A stretch of 64,000 nt of DNA from Zhouia spongiae. Lineage in GTDB: Bacteria; Bacteroidota; Bacteroidia; Flavobacteriales; Flavobacteriaceae. This document shows positions 25,318-35,440 of this stretch, piece by piece (the stretch's first letter is position 1; every line of letters starts with the position of its first letter). The notes under the pieces were generated by a model. It searched no databases and had not been told where the DNA came from. It saw only the letters and a program-made list of their open reading frames with translations. The stretch spans positions 3,522,804-3,586,803 of the forward strand of contig NZ_CP094326.1 of assembly GCF_022760175.1 (NCBI RefSeq), written 5' to 3'. Position numbers and translations under genes: made by a program.

Positions 25318-26444
25318 AATACAGATTTTATAACTTTGGTTATACTATATAATTCTTCGCGGGTAAGGTTTGATCCGCTTGGAAGGCACAAGCCTCTGTT
25401 GAAAAGATCTTCTGAACAACCATTGATAAAAGAGGTTTGATCTTTAAATACCGGTTGTAAATGCATTGGTTTCCATAGTGGGCGGGAATCAATATTTTCT
25501 CTTTCTAATGCCAACCGTATTTGTTCCCTCAACGCATAAGAAGGAGTCAATATGGTTGTTAACCACCTGTTGGCAAATACACCTTCAGGTTCTGGCAGAA
25601 ATTCTATTTCAGCAAATTCACTTAACTGATCTTTATAATATGAATAATTAGCTCTTCTGGCATGAACCCTCTCTTCAAGAACCTCCATTTGTCCCCTGCC
25701 TATTCCGGCCAGTACATTGCTGAGCCGGTAATTATATCCAATAGATGTATGTTGGTAATGAGGAGCCTGATCACGAGCCTGAGTTGCCAGATGAACGGCC
25801 TGTTCCCGCTGTGCTTCGTCATTACATACCAGGGCTCCCCCTCCTGAAGTCGTTATTATTTTATTACCGTTAAAAGAGAGTATGGCAAGGTCTCCCAGGG
25901 TACCGCATCGCTTCCCCATATATAAACTTCCCAGTGCCTCGGCACTGTCTTCCAGAACAGGAATTTCATAGCTGTCTGCTATAGTCCTTATTTCATCAGC
26001 CTTGTACGGCATTCCATACAGATGTACGGCTACAATAGCTTTTGGTTTCTTTCCTTTGGCGATTCTTGATCTTATGGCCCTTTCTAAGAGTTCCGGATCC
26101 ATATTCCAGGTATCAGGCTCACTATCAATAAAGACCGGATTGGCTCCCAGGTATGTAATCGGATTTGCTGAAGCGGCAAAAGTAAATGACTGACAGATCA
26201 CGTCATCTCCCCTGGTCACACCCAACACCTGTAGTCCTAGATGTATGGCCGCGGTACCAGATGCCAATGCAGCCACATATACATTAGCACTCAGATAAGA
26301 TTCTAAACATTGTTCAAAAGCTGTAACATTAGGTCCTAACGGAGCGATCCAGTTCGTGTTAAATGCTTCGTCAACGTACATTTGTTCCCGGCCACTCATG
26401 TGAGGAGACGACAACCAAATTTTTGATTTAGTAATAACTGTCAT
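25314..26444 (-). CDS. DegT/DnrJ/EryC1/StrS sugar aminotransferase (PglE-like)
   Basis: A 376-residue PLP-dependent aminotransferase acting on nucleotide-linked keto sugars. Typical blocks are IWLSSPHMSGREQMYVDEAF, ALASGTAAIHLGLQVLGV, VICQSFTFAASANPITYLGA, EDSAEALGSLY, and ILSFNGNKIITTSGGGALV with the PLP lysine in NGNK. The end RPLWKPMHLQPVFKD is conserved in the PglE/EpsN group. With the overlapping dehydratase gene it should form a 4-amino sugar. It is the first gene of the wza-wzc operon, and the long non-coding region begins directly upstream. Confidence 0.93.
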   Translation of the reverse strand: MTVITKSKIWLSSPHMSGREQMYVDEAFNTNWIAPLGPNVTAFEQCLESYLSANVYVAALASGTAAIHLGLQVLGVTRGDDVICQSFTFAASANPITYLGANPVFIDSEPDTWNMDPELLERAIRSRIAKGKKPKAIVAVHLYGMPYKADEIRTIADSYEIPVLEDSAEALGSLYMGKRCGTLGDLAILSFNGNKIITTSGGGALVCNDEAQREQAVHLATQARDQAPHYQHTSIGYNYRLSNVLAGIGRGQMEVLEERVHARRANYSYYKDQLSEFAEIEFLPEPEGVFANRWLTTILTPSYALREQIRLALERENIDSRPLWKPMHLQPVFKDQTSFINGCSEDLFNRGLCLPSGSNLTREELYSITKVIKSVL

Positions 26445-26445
26445 A

Positions 26446-26527
26446 ATATCCTTGAATGATTAAACCATTATGCAGACAGTTAAGTTTGCAACATCTGGGT
26501 TTGCTATTAATCAATTCTTAAGGATAT
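26446..26527. promoter_or_regulatory. Imperfect inverted repeat next to the aminotransferase start
   Basis: ATATCCTT-gaa-TGATTAA (26446-26463) faces TTAATCA-attctt-AAGGATAT (about 26507-26527). It begins directly upstream of the first codon of the capsule operon. It may be an operator, a leader hairpin or part of a switch; nothing in the window shows which. Confidence 0.35.
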
Positions 26528-27438
26528 AAAAAGGGTAAGTCTAAAAACGGGACACAGCTCCATGGAGGTCCGGATGCCTGTTCCGCCTGTTTAAATTTCA
26601 ATAATAATACCCTCTCTATTAAACCAATTTTCTGCTATTAATCAATTCAATACGTGGTATGTTCCATAAAATTAAAAAAAAAGCTTGTATGACTTCTACA
26701 CATTATATTTAAATCGTTGAAGTATAAAAATGCTCGGTTAAGTACTTGTTTAATCAATAAATAATACCAGAAAAGTAAATATTTTGCTTCCCATGAAGGC
26801 ATACAAGCGATCTAATATCTTAAAGCAATAAAACCTGTAAGGCATCTCTATAAACGATTCAAATCTATCCGGGAACTACACCAAAGTATCTAAATCAAAT
26901 TTATCGGGCACGTTTTAAAACAAAAGTGACCGCGGTCTCAGATCACCGGAAGACACAAAACACCAAAAAAACCAATACAGTACCTGTACTTATTTTACCG
27001 GATCACAGCTGATGAACCCACTATAATGTTAAACATTTATTAAAAATAAATACGATTACATATGATAAAAAAGGCTTCCCAGGGGAAAAAGCCCACAAAA
27101 AATCCTGACGGATAATCAGTAACTCATACTAAAATCTTATCATAAAACATACTACTTCCACAGTTCTTGTAATACATTCATTATTAAAAATTTCATCTAA
27201 ACAAATTTTAAATGTTAAAATTTGTTTTTTTAGTATTTGACCCATACTCTCAAAACGCCTTTAAAAAAAGGCTTTTCGATATCATTCAGCCTGTTACGAC
27301 ATCATAAGCCTCCAAAAAACTTCTTTAGGGTATAAACTTTTTTTGAAGTTGAACCGTACTTATCAATAAGGCAATTTCGGGAGTGCTTTTCATCGGTGAA
27401 ATTTAACATTTAATCGATTTCGAATTTAAATATTTATA

Positions 27439-27446
27439 TATATTTG
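27439..27446 (+). promoter_or_regulatory. -7 box of the pectate-lyase-like gene
   Basis: TATATTTG matches TAnnTTTG exactly, 67 bp before the ATG at 27514. No convincing -33 box lies at 19-21 bp, so the promoter may need an activator. Confidence 0.4.
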
Positions 27447-27513
27447 CGCTCTCAAAATTGACTGATATTCAATTTAATAAGTATATTTAATAACCCCAAA
27501 TCGCGAGAATGCT

Positions 27514-29124
27514 ATGGACAAAATTAATGCCCTAAGGAGTATGATGTTTATTTTTTTGTTTGTGACTCTACTTCAGTCATGTAATCATGACGAAATTCAG
27601 CTAAGTGCTGACAATGAAGAACAATTCCAAACGGCTACTATTTTTTATCAAAAAGGTAGAAACAGAAGTGCAATCATCTTTACCAGAGATGGAGAAAAAA
27701 AGATTTTCAGAAATGGAAAAAAATACCAAACAACACAAGAAGCCGCTCCTGATCCGATCGAAGAAGTAACCGACAATATTGATGCAGACAATATAGAGGT
27801 TATTCCTGATACTGAATGGACAGATGAGACAGCTATAGAAGAAACTACCCCCGATACCGGATCAGACCAGGATTCTACCGATACAGATCAGGACATGGGA
27901 TCTTTAAAGGCTTTTCCGGGAGCAGAAGGTTATGGACGATTCGCCACAGGAGGAAGAGGTGGTAAAGTTGTAGAAGTAACTAATCTTAATGATAGCGGTT
28001 CCGGAAGTTTAAGGGATGCATTAAAAATGACCGGGGCAAGAACTATCGTCTTCAAAGTATCCGGTACTATCAATTGCAACAGCTACCTGTCAATTCCCTC
28101 CGGTTCAGGAGATGTTACCATAGCAGGACATACAGCACCCGGAGAAGGGATTACCGTAAAAGGAGCTGAAATGCGTATTCAAGATTCTAATGTTATCATT
28201 CGACATATGAGATTCAGACTTGGTGATAACGGTGGAAGTGACTCGAATCGCGATGGTATTAAAATTATTGCATGGGGTGGTCACACAGTCGAGAATATTA
28301 TAATTGACCATTGTAGCATCTCATGGGCCAACGATGAGAATATCGATATTAGCGCGGCCGACAATGGTTATGTTAGAAACATTACAATCCAGAATAACAT
28401 TATTTCCGAGAATATAGGAACACATTACGGTATGCTCTTATGGAAAGACACCAAGAACATTACCATCTATAAAAACCTATTTGCACACAATTCGGCAAGA
28501 AACATCAGGTCTTCAACATGTTTGTCTACTTTCGAAATGATTAACAATGTAGTATATGGCTTTAGTTCGGCTACAAGTCCTACATATGAAAACCAGTTTG
28601 ACGTTATTGGAAATGTGTATAAATCAAATCCTAACCTGTCACTGAAATATCAGACTATCAGATTAGAGGCTTCTACCAATAACTGTCCGGATGGTCAGAT
28701 TGGCCTTACAAAGGCATACATTGCTGATAACTCTTTAGATGGCGGTAAAATTTCTGTTTCATCAGATTTAAACTCATACACCGTTAATTCTCCTACTCTA
28801 AATTCGGGGATAGCTGCAATGTCCAGCAATGAAGTTGAATCTGAAGTTTTAAAAAGTGCCGGTGCATCATTATTCAGAGATGCAGTGGATAAGAGGATCA
28901 TCAATGATGTTATTAACAGAACCGGAGGAATCAAAAGCAACTCCGGATCATACCCTGCATTGGCAACAGGAAGTGCCTACAAAGATTCTGACAAGGATGG
29001 TATGTCTGATGAATGGGAAACCAATAATGGACTTAACCCTAATGACGCTTCTGATGGAAGCAAAGACAGTAATGGGAACGGTTATACAAATCTTGAAGAG
29101 TTTTTATTCTCTTTAGAAAGTTAG
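27514..29124 (+). CDS. Pectate-lyase-like (PL1-type) beta-helix lipoprotein with TSP3-like tail
   Basis: A 536-residue surface or periplasmic lipoprotein (lipobox LLQSC). After an Asp/Thr/Glu-rich linker (about residues 80-130), the polysaccharide lyase-like domain starts with AFPGAEGYGRFATGGRGGK and NDSGSGSLRDALKM, the usual opening of bacterial PL1/pectate-lyase-like proteins. Parallel beta-helix coils follow, with IRHMRFRLGDN and IIIDHCSISWANDENID. The tail DSDKDGMSDEWETNNGLNP is a calcium-binding TSP3-like repeat. I do not find the classic catalytic Arg block of plant-type pectate lyases, so activity is unproven. Its place in a locus that makes uronic acids suggests trimming or release of the locus's own acidic polysaccharide. 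Confidence 0.83.
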   Translation: MDKINALRSMMFIFLFVTLLQSCNHDEIQLSADNEEQFQTATIFYQKGRNRSAIIFTRDGEKKIFRNGKKYQTTQEAAPDPIEEVTDNIDADNIEVIPDTEWTDETAIEETTPDTGSDQDSTDTDQDMGSLKAFPGAEGYGRFATGGRGGKVVEVTNLNDSGSGSLRDALKMTGARTIVFKVSGTINCNSYLSIPSGSGDVTIAGHTAPGEGITVKGAEMRIQDSNVIIRHMRFRLGDNGGSDSNRDGIKIIAWGGHTVENIIIDHCSISWANDENIDISAADNGYVRNITIQNNIISENIGTHYGMLLWKDTKNITIYKNLFAHNSARNIRSSTCLSTFEMINNVVYGFSSATSPTYENQFDVIGNVYKSNPNLSLKYQTIRLEASTNNCPDGQIGLTKAYIADNSLDGGKISVSSDLNSYTVNSPTLNSGIAAMSSNEVESEVLKSAGASLFRDAVDKRIINDVINRTGGIKSNSGSYPALATGSAYKDSDKDGMSDEWETNNGLNPNDASDGSKDSNGNGYTNLEEFLFSLES

Positions 29125-29151
29125 GGTATACCCCACTCATTTATAGATACA

Positions 29152-29190
29152 AAATAAAGAGGCGGCCTTTTTGGGCCGCTTCTTTATTTT
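29152..29190. terminator. Bidirectional terminator between convergent beta-helix genes
   Basis: A 16-bp stem (AAATAAAGAGGCGGCC with GGCCGCTTCTTTATTT, one wobble pair) has A-rich and T-rich flanks on both sides, so it can stop transcripts from either direction. It overlaps the stop codon of the minus-strand gene. Confidence 0.85.
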
Positions 29191-30452
29191 ATAATGGTAT
29201 AGTCCAGTTTAACATTCCTGTTCAGGTTATTATTATAGTTTATATAATGCTCATATTTTTTTATTTGATGGTTTTTGATGGTAAAATCGCCGTTTACATC
29301 TTTTAAGCTTTCTAGAGTCCCCAATCTGGATCCCCTTACCTTAATTACCGGAATATCCTTATCATATTCAAGATAGATTCCTTTAAACGTAAATCCGCCA
29401 AGAGAAGAATTGTTTTTATAGTCCGTTACTTCCAGCCCTACAGGAGGCATCGTTCCTCCCCTACAAATATTAACGGCTGCACAATTGTCGAAAACGACTT
29501 CAAATGCATCACTTCTTTTTCTGCTGTAGAGAAATCCATAATTACTGTCTTTAAAAAAGCAATCTTTAAAAATTACTTTCCCTGATACCGGATTGAGCTT
29601 ATTTGCACTGATAATGATCTCACTTGCCAATCCGCTGTTATTAACATTATTCTCGAGTAAAACACAATTTCTAAAGGATATGCTTACCGGTTCTGAATAG
29701 GCTGTCAGGTTATGCAACGAGATGTTAACCCCTGCATTGTTATTATTTGAAAAGGTACACTGTTCAAAATCTATATTAACCAGTCTGTCGTATTCAGAAT
29801 TTGGTTCAAGATCCAGGCCGCATTCCGGCAAGGTTCCTGAGGTAGCAGAAAATACAGCGTTTTTTACCATTAAATTTTCGGCACTTATCACACTAATCCC
29901 CTGTCTCTTATTATATTTTGAAAGTACGTTCTCTACGACAATGTCTTTACTAAAACTCCCCTTCTCTATTCCATTAATATAAATACCGTCGCCTCCGCTA
30001 TTTAAAATCTGAAGGTTCTTAATTTTAATATTCCGGCATTTTAAGATACTTAACCCGTGTCGCCACTCACCATCGCTATACTCGTCTTTATTCATTCTTA
30101 AGATAGCCTCATTTCCTTCTATTTCCATGTCTGAACAGTTGATCAGCTTAATCAGACAATCCGATTTGTTAGAGAAACTCCCTTTTTTAGCCATTAATCG
30201 AACTCCCTTTTCCAGTATGATGACCTTATTTTTTAGATCCCTGACCACAAGAGGGCTTACAATCCAATCATTTTTTTGCTTGTCTATTATAATCGTATCA
30301 TTCTCAGAATACAGTGCTTTTAATAAATACGGAGTAGCATCCAGCACATCATATCCATATTCAGAGGCTTTTACTGACTGGCTTTGAACTGTACAACATG
30401 AAAGGATTACAAATAATCCAAAAAAATTCTTATATTTTAAAAATTCATGCAT
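29184..30452 (-). CDS. Right-handed beta-helix surface/periplasmic protein
   Basis: A 422-residue protein with an N-terminal signal-like segment (FFGLFVILSCCTVQSQS). The rest is made of regularly spaced beta-helix rungs with asparagine-rich turns (DMEIEGNEAILRMN, RNIKIKNLQILNSGGDGIYI, SKDIVVENVLSKYNKRQGIS, LVNIDFEQCTFSNNNNAGVN). The SGGDGIYI and RQGISV rungs resemble GH28/PL-type polysaccharide-active helices, but no full catalytic motif can be assigned. It lies alone on the minus strand inside the capsule locus, tail to tail with the lyase-like gene. A role in binding, epimerising or cleaving the polymer is possible. Confidence 0.75.
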   Translation of the reverse strand: MHEFLKYKNFFGLFVILSCCTVQSQSVKASEYGYDVLDATPYLLKALYSENDTIIIDKQKNDWIVSPLVVRDLKNKVIILEKGVRLMAKKGSFSNKSDCLIKLINCSDMEIEGNEAILRMNKDEYSDGEWRHGLSILKCRNIKIKNLQILNSGGDGIYINGIEKGSFSKDIVVENVLSKYNKRQGISVISAENLMVKNAVFSATSGTLPECGLDLEPNSEYDRLVNIDFEQCTFSNNNNAGVNISLHNLTAYSEPVSISFRNCVLLENNVNNSGLASEIIISANKLNPVSGKVIFKDCFFKDSNYGFLYSRKRSDAFEVVFDNCAAVNICRGGTMPPVGLEVTDYKNNSSLGGFTFKGIYLEYDKDIPVIKVRGSRLGTLESLKDVNGDFTIKNHQIKKYEHYINYNNNLNRNVKLDYTIIK

Positions 30453-30633
30453 GTATGAATGATAAAGAAATTTCTAATTCTGGAGTTCAACGGTTTTATT
30501 GCAACATTTATATAAGTTTTTTAAATATAAGAAAGTATTTAATAACTTTTGTTAGGACATAAAAGCAGAATCTGTATATAAGTTATTAATTTGCTGTAAA
30601 TTATTTCCATCATCAAAATATAAAAATCATAAA

Positions 30634-31671
30634 ATGAAAATACTAGTTACAGGAGCAGCAGGGTTTATTGGGTTTCATGTATCTCGCTCTCTTTTAGAAA
30701 AGGGACATGAAGTTATCGGTTTGGATTCCATTAATGATTATTATGATATTAATTTAAAGTTTAACCGATTGCGTGAACTGGGCATCATTAGGGACGAAGC
30801 TGAAATCTATAATAAACTGATTGTAAGTTCAAAGTACCAGGACTCATTTAAGTTCATCAGGTTAAAACTGGAAGACAGGGAGCATCTGCCGGAACTATTC
30901 GAAAACGAAAAGTTTGATGTCGTTTGCAATCTTGCAGCACAGGCAGGTGTAAGATATAGCCTGGAAAACCCGGAAACATATATAGATAGCAATATTGTTG
31001 GTTTTCTGAACATCCTTGAATGTTGCAGGCATAACCATATAGAGCATCTGGTTTACGCGAGCAGCTCCAGCGTATATGGTCTGAACGAAAAAATCCCGTT
31101 TTCGACTACAGACAATGTAGACAGACCCATAAGTCTGTATGCCGCAAGTAAAAAAAGTAATGAGCTGATGGCCCATACATACAGCCATTTGTTCGATATG
31201 GCAACAACCGGACTGCGTTTCTTTACGGTATATGGTCCCTGGGGACGCCCGGACATGGCACTCTTTTTATTTACAGAAGCCATTTCCCAGAATAAACCTA
31301 TAAAAGTTTTTAATTATGGGGAAATGGAACGCGATTTTACTTATATCAATGATATCGTAGAAGGTGTGGTCAGAATCTGTACCACGCCTGTTCAAAAAAG
31401 AAAATCAAAGGACCAATTATATAAGGTCTATAATATTGGTAATAATGATTCTGTAAAATTAATGGACTTCATTAAAGAGATTGAAGACAATCTCGGAAAG
31501 AAGGCAGAAATGGATCTTATGCCGATCCAACCGGGAGATGTTGCCAAAACCTGGGCTAATGTAGATGCTTTAATTGAGGACTATGATTACTCTCCGAATA
31601 CCCCGGTTAAAGATGGAATAAAATCTTTTATAGACTGGTATACAGAATATTATAACATAAAAGTTTCCTGA
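30634..31671 (+). CDS. UDP-glucuronate 4-epimerase-like SDR enzyme
   Basis: A 345-residue extended short-chain dehydrogenase. It has [20 protein letters not shown] for NAD binding, [17 protein letters not shown] (the NDYYD segment is typical of UDP-glucuronate epimerases), [23 protein letters not shown], the catalytic [18 protein letters not shown], and [20 protein letters not shown]. It would interconvert UDP-glucuronate and UDP-galacturonate, supplying an acidic residue. No UDP-glucose 6-dehydrogenase of clear type is in the window, so UDP-glucuronate may come from elsewhere. It is the first gene of the right arm; the next gene starts 7 nt later. Confidence 0.92.
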   Translation: MKILVTGAAGFIGFHVSRSLLEKGHEVIGLDSINDYYDINLKFNRLRELGIIRDEAEIYNKLIVSSKYQDSFKFIRLKLEDREHLPELFENEKFDVVCNLAAQAGVRYSLENPETYIDSNIVGFLNILECCRHNHIEHLVYASSSSVYGLNEKIPFSTTDNVDRPISLYAASKKSNELMAHTYSHLFDMATTGLRFFTVYGPWGRPDMALFLFTEAISQNKPIKVFNYGEMERDFTYINDIVEGVVRICTTPVQKRKSKDQLYKVYNIGNNDSVKLMDFIKEIEDNLGKKAEMDLMPIQPGDVAKTWANVDALIEDYDYSPNTPVKDGIKSFIDWYTEYYNIKVS

Positions 31672-31678
31672 GGATCAT

Positions 31679-32965
31679 ATGAAAACCGGAAAAACAAAAA
31701 TAGGAATCGTAGGGCTCGGTTACGTCGGGCTTCCATTAGCCCGATTATTTGCCACAGCATATGATGTGGTAGGGTTTGATATTAACACCAACCGGGTGAA
31801 AGAGCTTAATGAGGGAACTGATGTTACAAAAGAGATCGAAAAACAAGATCTGTTAGGGGTATTAAAACAAAATGAAAGTCAGGATAAAGGACTACTTTGT
31901 ACGTCTGATCCCGAAAATATGTCTTCCTGTAACATATTTATAATAACTGTACCCACGCCTGTAGACAAAAACCACAGACCGGATTTAACCCCTTTGTATA
32001 AAGCAAGTGAATCTGTTGGCAAGGTGTTAAAAAAAGGAGATGTCGTTATTTACGAATCAACGGTATATCCGGGAGTGACGGAAGATGAATGTGTTCCCAT
32101 ACTAGAACATGTCAGCGGTCTCGAATTTAATAAGGATTTCTTTGCAGGGTATTCGCCTGAAAGAATTAATCCGGGAGATAAAAAACATACCGTCGATAAA
32201 ATCCTTAAAGTAACTTCCGGTTCAACACCGGAAATAGCTTTGTTGATTGATAACCTATACAAATCTGTTATAACTGCGGGTACACATTCTGCACCGTCGA
32301 TTAAAGTTGCTGAAGCTGCCAAAGTGATCGAAAACTCGCAAAGAGATATCAATATTGCGTTTGTAAACGAATTGGCTAAAATTTTTAATCTCCTCGATAT
32401 CGATACGCAGTCGGTATTAAAGGCAGCAGGAACCAAATGGAATTTCTTACCATTTAAACCGGGCCTTGTCGGAGGGCATTGTATCGGAGTCGACCCATAT
32501 TACCTGGCTCAAAAAGCACAGGAAGTCGGTTATCATCCCGAGATCATCCTGGCCGGAAGACGTATTAATGACAGTATGGGACAATACGTAGCTAGCCAGC
32601 TTATTAAGTTAATGATCAAAAAAGATATTAAAATCAAGGAAAGTAAAATTCTTGTTTTGGGTATCACCTTTAAAGAAAACTGTCCGGATGTAAGAAATAC
32701 CAGAGTTGTAGATGTTATCAGGGAATTGTTAAGTTACAATACAGCTGTTACCGTATACGATCCGATAGCTGACGCAGAAGCCGTTAAACACGAATACGGC
32801 CTGACAATCACGAACAGCCTCCCTCCGGGTACATACGACGGAATCTTACTGGCAGTATCACATCAGGAGTTTAACGACCTCGATGTAGAAGAGCTGATCA
32901 AAGAAAATGGGGTTGTTTATGATGTAAAGGGTTCTTTAAAAATAAGATCAAAGTCCGTTTTATAA
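31679..32965 (+). CDS. UDP-N-acetyl-hexosamine 6-dehydrogenase (WbpO/TviB-like)
   Basis: A 428-residue nucleotide-sugar dehydrogenase that oxidises C6 to a carboxylate using two NAD molecules. Motifs are [65 protein letters not shown], and [18 protein letters not shown] with the catalytic cysteine. The C-terminal domain contains [19 protein letters not shown]. The [10 protein letters not shown] and [12 protein letters not shown] forms are those of the WbpO/TviB group, which acts on UDP-GlcNAc or UDP-GalNAc rather than UDP-glucose. Together with the preceding epimerase this indicates an acidic polymer containing HexNAc-uronate. Confidence 0.92.
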   Translation: MKTGKTKIGIVGLGYVGLPLARLFATAYDVVGFDINTNRVKELNEGTDVTKEIEKQDLLGVLKQNESQDKGLLCTSDPENMSSCNIFIITVPTPVDKNHRPDLTPLYKASESVGKVLKKGDVVIYESTVYPGVTEDECVPILEHVSGLEFNKDFFAGYSPERINPGDKKHTVDKILKVTSGSTPEIALLIDNLYKSVITAGTHSAPSIKVAEAAKVIENSQRDINIAFVNELAKIFNLLDIDTQSVLKAAGTKWNFLPFKPGLVGGHCIGVDPYYLAQKAQEVGYHPEIILAGRRINDSMGQYVASQLIKLMIKKDIKIKESKILVLGITFKENCPDVRNTRVVDVIRELLSYNTAVTVYDPIADAEAVKHEYGLTITNSLPPGTYDGILLAVSHQEFNDLDVEELIKENGVVYDVKGSLKIRSKSVL

Positions 32966-32966
32966 A

Positions 32967-34088
32967 ATGTCAGATACAAGCAACATAAAGCGTAAAATGG
33001 CATTTGTAATCCCTTCTTTAGGGTCCGGAGGCGCCGAAAGGGTTGTTTCAACTTTGGCAAATGAGCTTTCTGCCTTTTACGATGTTACCATTATCTGTTT
33101 TACGAAAACCGATCCTTTTTACAAATTGGGAACAAATGTAAAGCTCCTTTATTGTGTAGATCATATCGCGCCAAGCACCAATATGATTCAAGCCATAAAA
33201 AGCAACTACATGCTCTTAAAGAAACTTACAAAACATCTTAAAAAAGAAAAGGCTGATGTTTGTATTGGCTTTCTGACCAGTGCAAACGTTTTGTCCGCCC
33301 TTGCAAGCAAATGGGTTAAAATTCCCTGTATTATAAGTGAGCGGATAGACCCTAAAAATTCGAAAGTAAATAAGTTCTGGGATTCCCTGAGGAGATATTG
33401 CTATAAAAAAGCGACGTATCTTGTTGTTCAGACGGAGGAAATAAAAGCGTATTTTGCTAATTATTTTCCCGGTGATCACATTTATATTTTACAGAATCCA
33501 ATCAACAGGGAGCTAACGGAGAAAAGAAACGGTCATCAATATCCCAAAGAAAATTTTATTTTAAATGTTGGCAGATTAAACGATCAGAAGGGACAGGACA
33601 CTTTAATAGAAGCCTTTTCGGAGATGAAAAATCAGGAATGGAAACTTTTAATTGTCGGAGAAGGTAAAAACCGTAAACCGTATGAAGCCCTGATCAGCAA
33701 ACTACAGCTCCATGAAAAGGTTGAATTGATCGGATCTACCAAGGATATAAGCAGCTATTACAATAAGGCCGGTATTTTTGCCTTCACATCAAGGTTCGAA
33801 GGCTTTCCGAATGCACTTATTGAAGCTATGCATTTTGGGGTTCCCAGCATTTCTACCAATTGCCCTACCGGGCCCTCTGAAATCATAAAACATGGAGAAA
33901 ACGGATTTTTAATCCCCGTTGATGATAAAGAAGAACTTAAAGCCGGTCTTAATGAATTAATAACCAATCCCGAGAAAAGAAACAAGTTTAGTATCGAAGG
34001 GATGAAATCTGTTGAGAAGTTTAAATCGGATAACGTTATAAAACAATGGGATGAACTCATAAAAAGATGTTTAAGTTCGAGAACATAG
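32967..34088 (+). CDS. Glycosyltransferase family 4
   Basis: A 373-residue GT-B enzyme. The N-terminal domain shows IPSLGSGGAERVVSTLANEL, the donor domain starts at ILNVGRLNDQKGQDTLIEAF, and the GT4 acidic motif appears as EGFPNALIEAMHFGVPSIST. It follows the dehydrogenase by 1 nt and overlaps the flippase gene by 22 nt, so translation is probably coupled. It should add one sugar of the repeat unit on the cytoplasmic face; donor and acceptor cannot be predicted. Confidence 0.92.
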   Translation: MSDTSNIKRKMAFVIPSLGSGGAERVVSTLANELSAFYDVTIICFTKTDPFYKLGTNVKLLYCVDHIAPSTNMIQAIKSNYMLLKKLTKHLKKEKADVCIGFLTSANVLSALASKWVKIPCIISERIDPKNSKVNKFWDSLRRYCYKKATYLVVQTEEIKAYFANYFPGDHIYILQNPINRELTEKRNGHQYPKENFILNVGRLNDQKGQDTLIEAFSEMKNQEWKLLIVGEGKNRKPYEALISKLQLHEKVELIGSTKDISSYYNKAGIFAFTSRFEGFPNALIEAMHFGVPSISTNCPTGPSEIIKHGENGFLIPVDDKEELKAGLNELITNPEKRNKFSIEGMKSVEKFKSDNVIKQWDELIKRCLSSRT

Positions 34089-35440
34089 CAAACCTAAAAA
34101 AAGAAATGTCCTATTCCAGGTGGGCCTCGTTATTTAAAAAACCTGTAATAAGGAATATTTTCTTGGTCATGTTCATTACTCTTTTTGTTAAAGTAATAGG
34201 CTTTTTAAAAGAGAGTATTGTAGCAAGCAGCTTTGGTTTATCCGAACTGCTGGATACCTTTTACATAGCTATGCTTATTCCCGGCTTTATCAGCAATGTA
34301 TTTCTAAATTCGTTCAGTACCGTATTTATTCCCAACTATATAGCAGAATCTAAAGCTACAAACAATGTCAAGTCATTTCAGGCAACAGCTTTTTTGATGG
34401 TTCTGGGTATTTCATTGGTCTTTATCGTTATAGCATATCTTTTTACCGACGTATATATAAGCTTAATTTTTCCGGGACACACTCCCGCTTACTATGCACT
34501 TATAAAGCTACAGTTCTATTTTCTGATACCATGTATCATTTTTTGGGGGATATCGTCCCTGATCAGCGGGTTATTGAAGATCCATGATGAATTTAAATAC
34601 TCTTCCTTGAATACCGTATTTCTGCCTATCTCCATTATTCTCTGTGTTCTTTTTTATCGCGATACCCTTGGCAACAGCGTATTGGCATTGGGAACCTTAA
34701 TAGGTAGCTTTGCCAATCTCGCTTTTCTGACTTTCATCGCCATTAAAAGAAAAGTACTTCGGTTTCAAAAACCCGATTTTAAAAATAATAATGCAATCCA
34801 GATGCTCAGGCAACTTCCGGCGAAGGCTTCATCAGGTTTTTTTACGGGACTGATTGGAGTTACTGATCAGTTTTTTGCTGCTCAACTGGTTGTCGGTTCT
34901 ATAGCTGCATTAAACTACGGAAATAAAATTCCTGCCTTTATTACCGGTTTAATAGTATTAACATTAAACAGCGTTTTGCTTCCTTATTTTTCTAAAAAAG
35001 TAATTGATGACAGGCAAAAAGCCTATTCCAATTTATATAAATTACTCAAAAGGCTCTTCATTGCGGCGGGCATTATAACCATCATTGCCATTCTATCATC
35101 GGATTGGGTGGTAAAATTACTTTTTGAAAGACAAGAGTTTACTTCCGAGGATACCTATAAAGTTTCCTTACTTCAAAAAATAACGCTCATTTACGCCCCG
35201 TTTACGGTTTGCGGGATGGTTCTGGTAAATTTTCTTACCAGTATTAACAAAAACAAGTTTATGGCCTATGTTTCTCTGGGGAGTATGATTGCCAATCTTA
35301 TTTTAGATTATTTTTTGATGAAAATTTATGGTGTTTATGGCATTGCACTGTGTACTACCGTAATAGGCATCATAAGAAGTTTGGTTTTATTAAGATTTAC
35401 AATAAATCAGGGGAAACTCACCATTAAAAATAGTATTTGA
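34067..35440 (+). CDS. wzx: Wzx/MurJ-like oligosaccharide-lipid flippase
   Basis: A 457-residue multi-pass membrane protein of the MOP superfamily with about twelve to fourteen helices. FITLFVKVIGFLKESIVASS and GLSELLDTFYIAMLIPGFIS near the start resemble MurJ/MviN. It would flip the undecaprenyl-linked repeat unit across the inner membrane. Context decides for Wzx rather than the housekeeping lipid II flippase: it lies between a glycosyltransferase and a polymerase. The first ATG overlaps the upstream gene by 22 nt; an internal ATG at 34106 (MSYSRW) is an alternative start. Confidence 0.9.
   Translation: MFKFENIANLKKEMSYSRWASLFKKPVIRNIFLVMFITLFVKVIGFLKESIVASSFGLSELLDTFYIAMLIPGFISNVFLNSFSTVFIPNYIAESKATNNVKSFQATAFLMVLGISLVFIVIAYLFTDVYISLIFPGHTPAYYALIKLQFYFLIPCIIFWGISSLISGLLKIHDEFKYSSLNTVFLPISIILCVLFYRDTLGNSVLALGTLIGSFANLAFLTFIAIKRKVLRFQKPDFKNNNAIQMLRQLPAKASSGFFTGLIGVTDQFFAAQLVVGSIAALNYGNKIPAFITGLIVLTLNSVLLPYFSKKVIDDRQKAYSNLYKLLKRLFIAAGIITIIAILSSDWVVKLLFERQEFTSEDTYKVSLLQKITLIYAPFTVCGMVLVNFLTSINKNKFMAYVSLGSMIANLILDYFLMKIYGVYGIALCTTVIGIIRSLVLLRFTINQGKLTIKNSI

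Larger units (their letters stand above)
26445..27513. other. 1.07-kb non-coding region inside the capsule locus
   Basis: Both strands are full of stops, and the longest ATG-led frames are below 20 codons. It contains two copies of TGCTATTAATCAATTC (26502-26517 and 26633-26648), the palindrome GACCGCGGTC (26928-26937), a small stem GCCTTTAAAAAAAGGC (27257-27272), and a TATATTTG -7 box (27439-27446) that probably serves the downstream lyase-like gene. It separates the divergent left and right arms of the locus and probably holds both control regions. Confidence 0.6.

Noticed and set aside
26445-27513. Hidden genes in the 1.07-kb gap
   Set aside because: All ATG-led frames are under 20 codons and show no coding character.
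30634-31671. UDP-glucose 4-epimerase as an alternative call
   Set aside because: The NDYYD segment and [11 protein letters not shown] block fit the UDP-glucuronate epimerase branch better.
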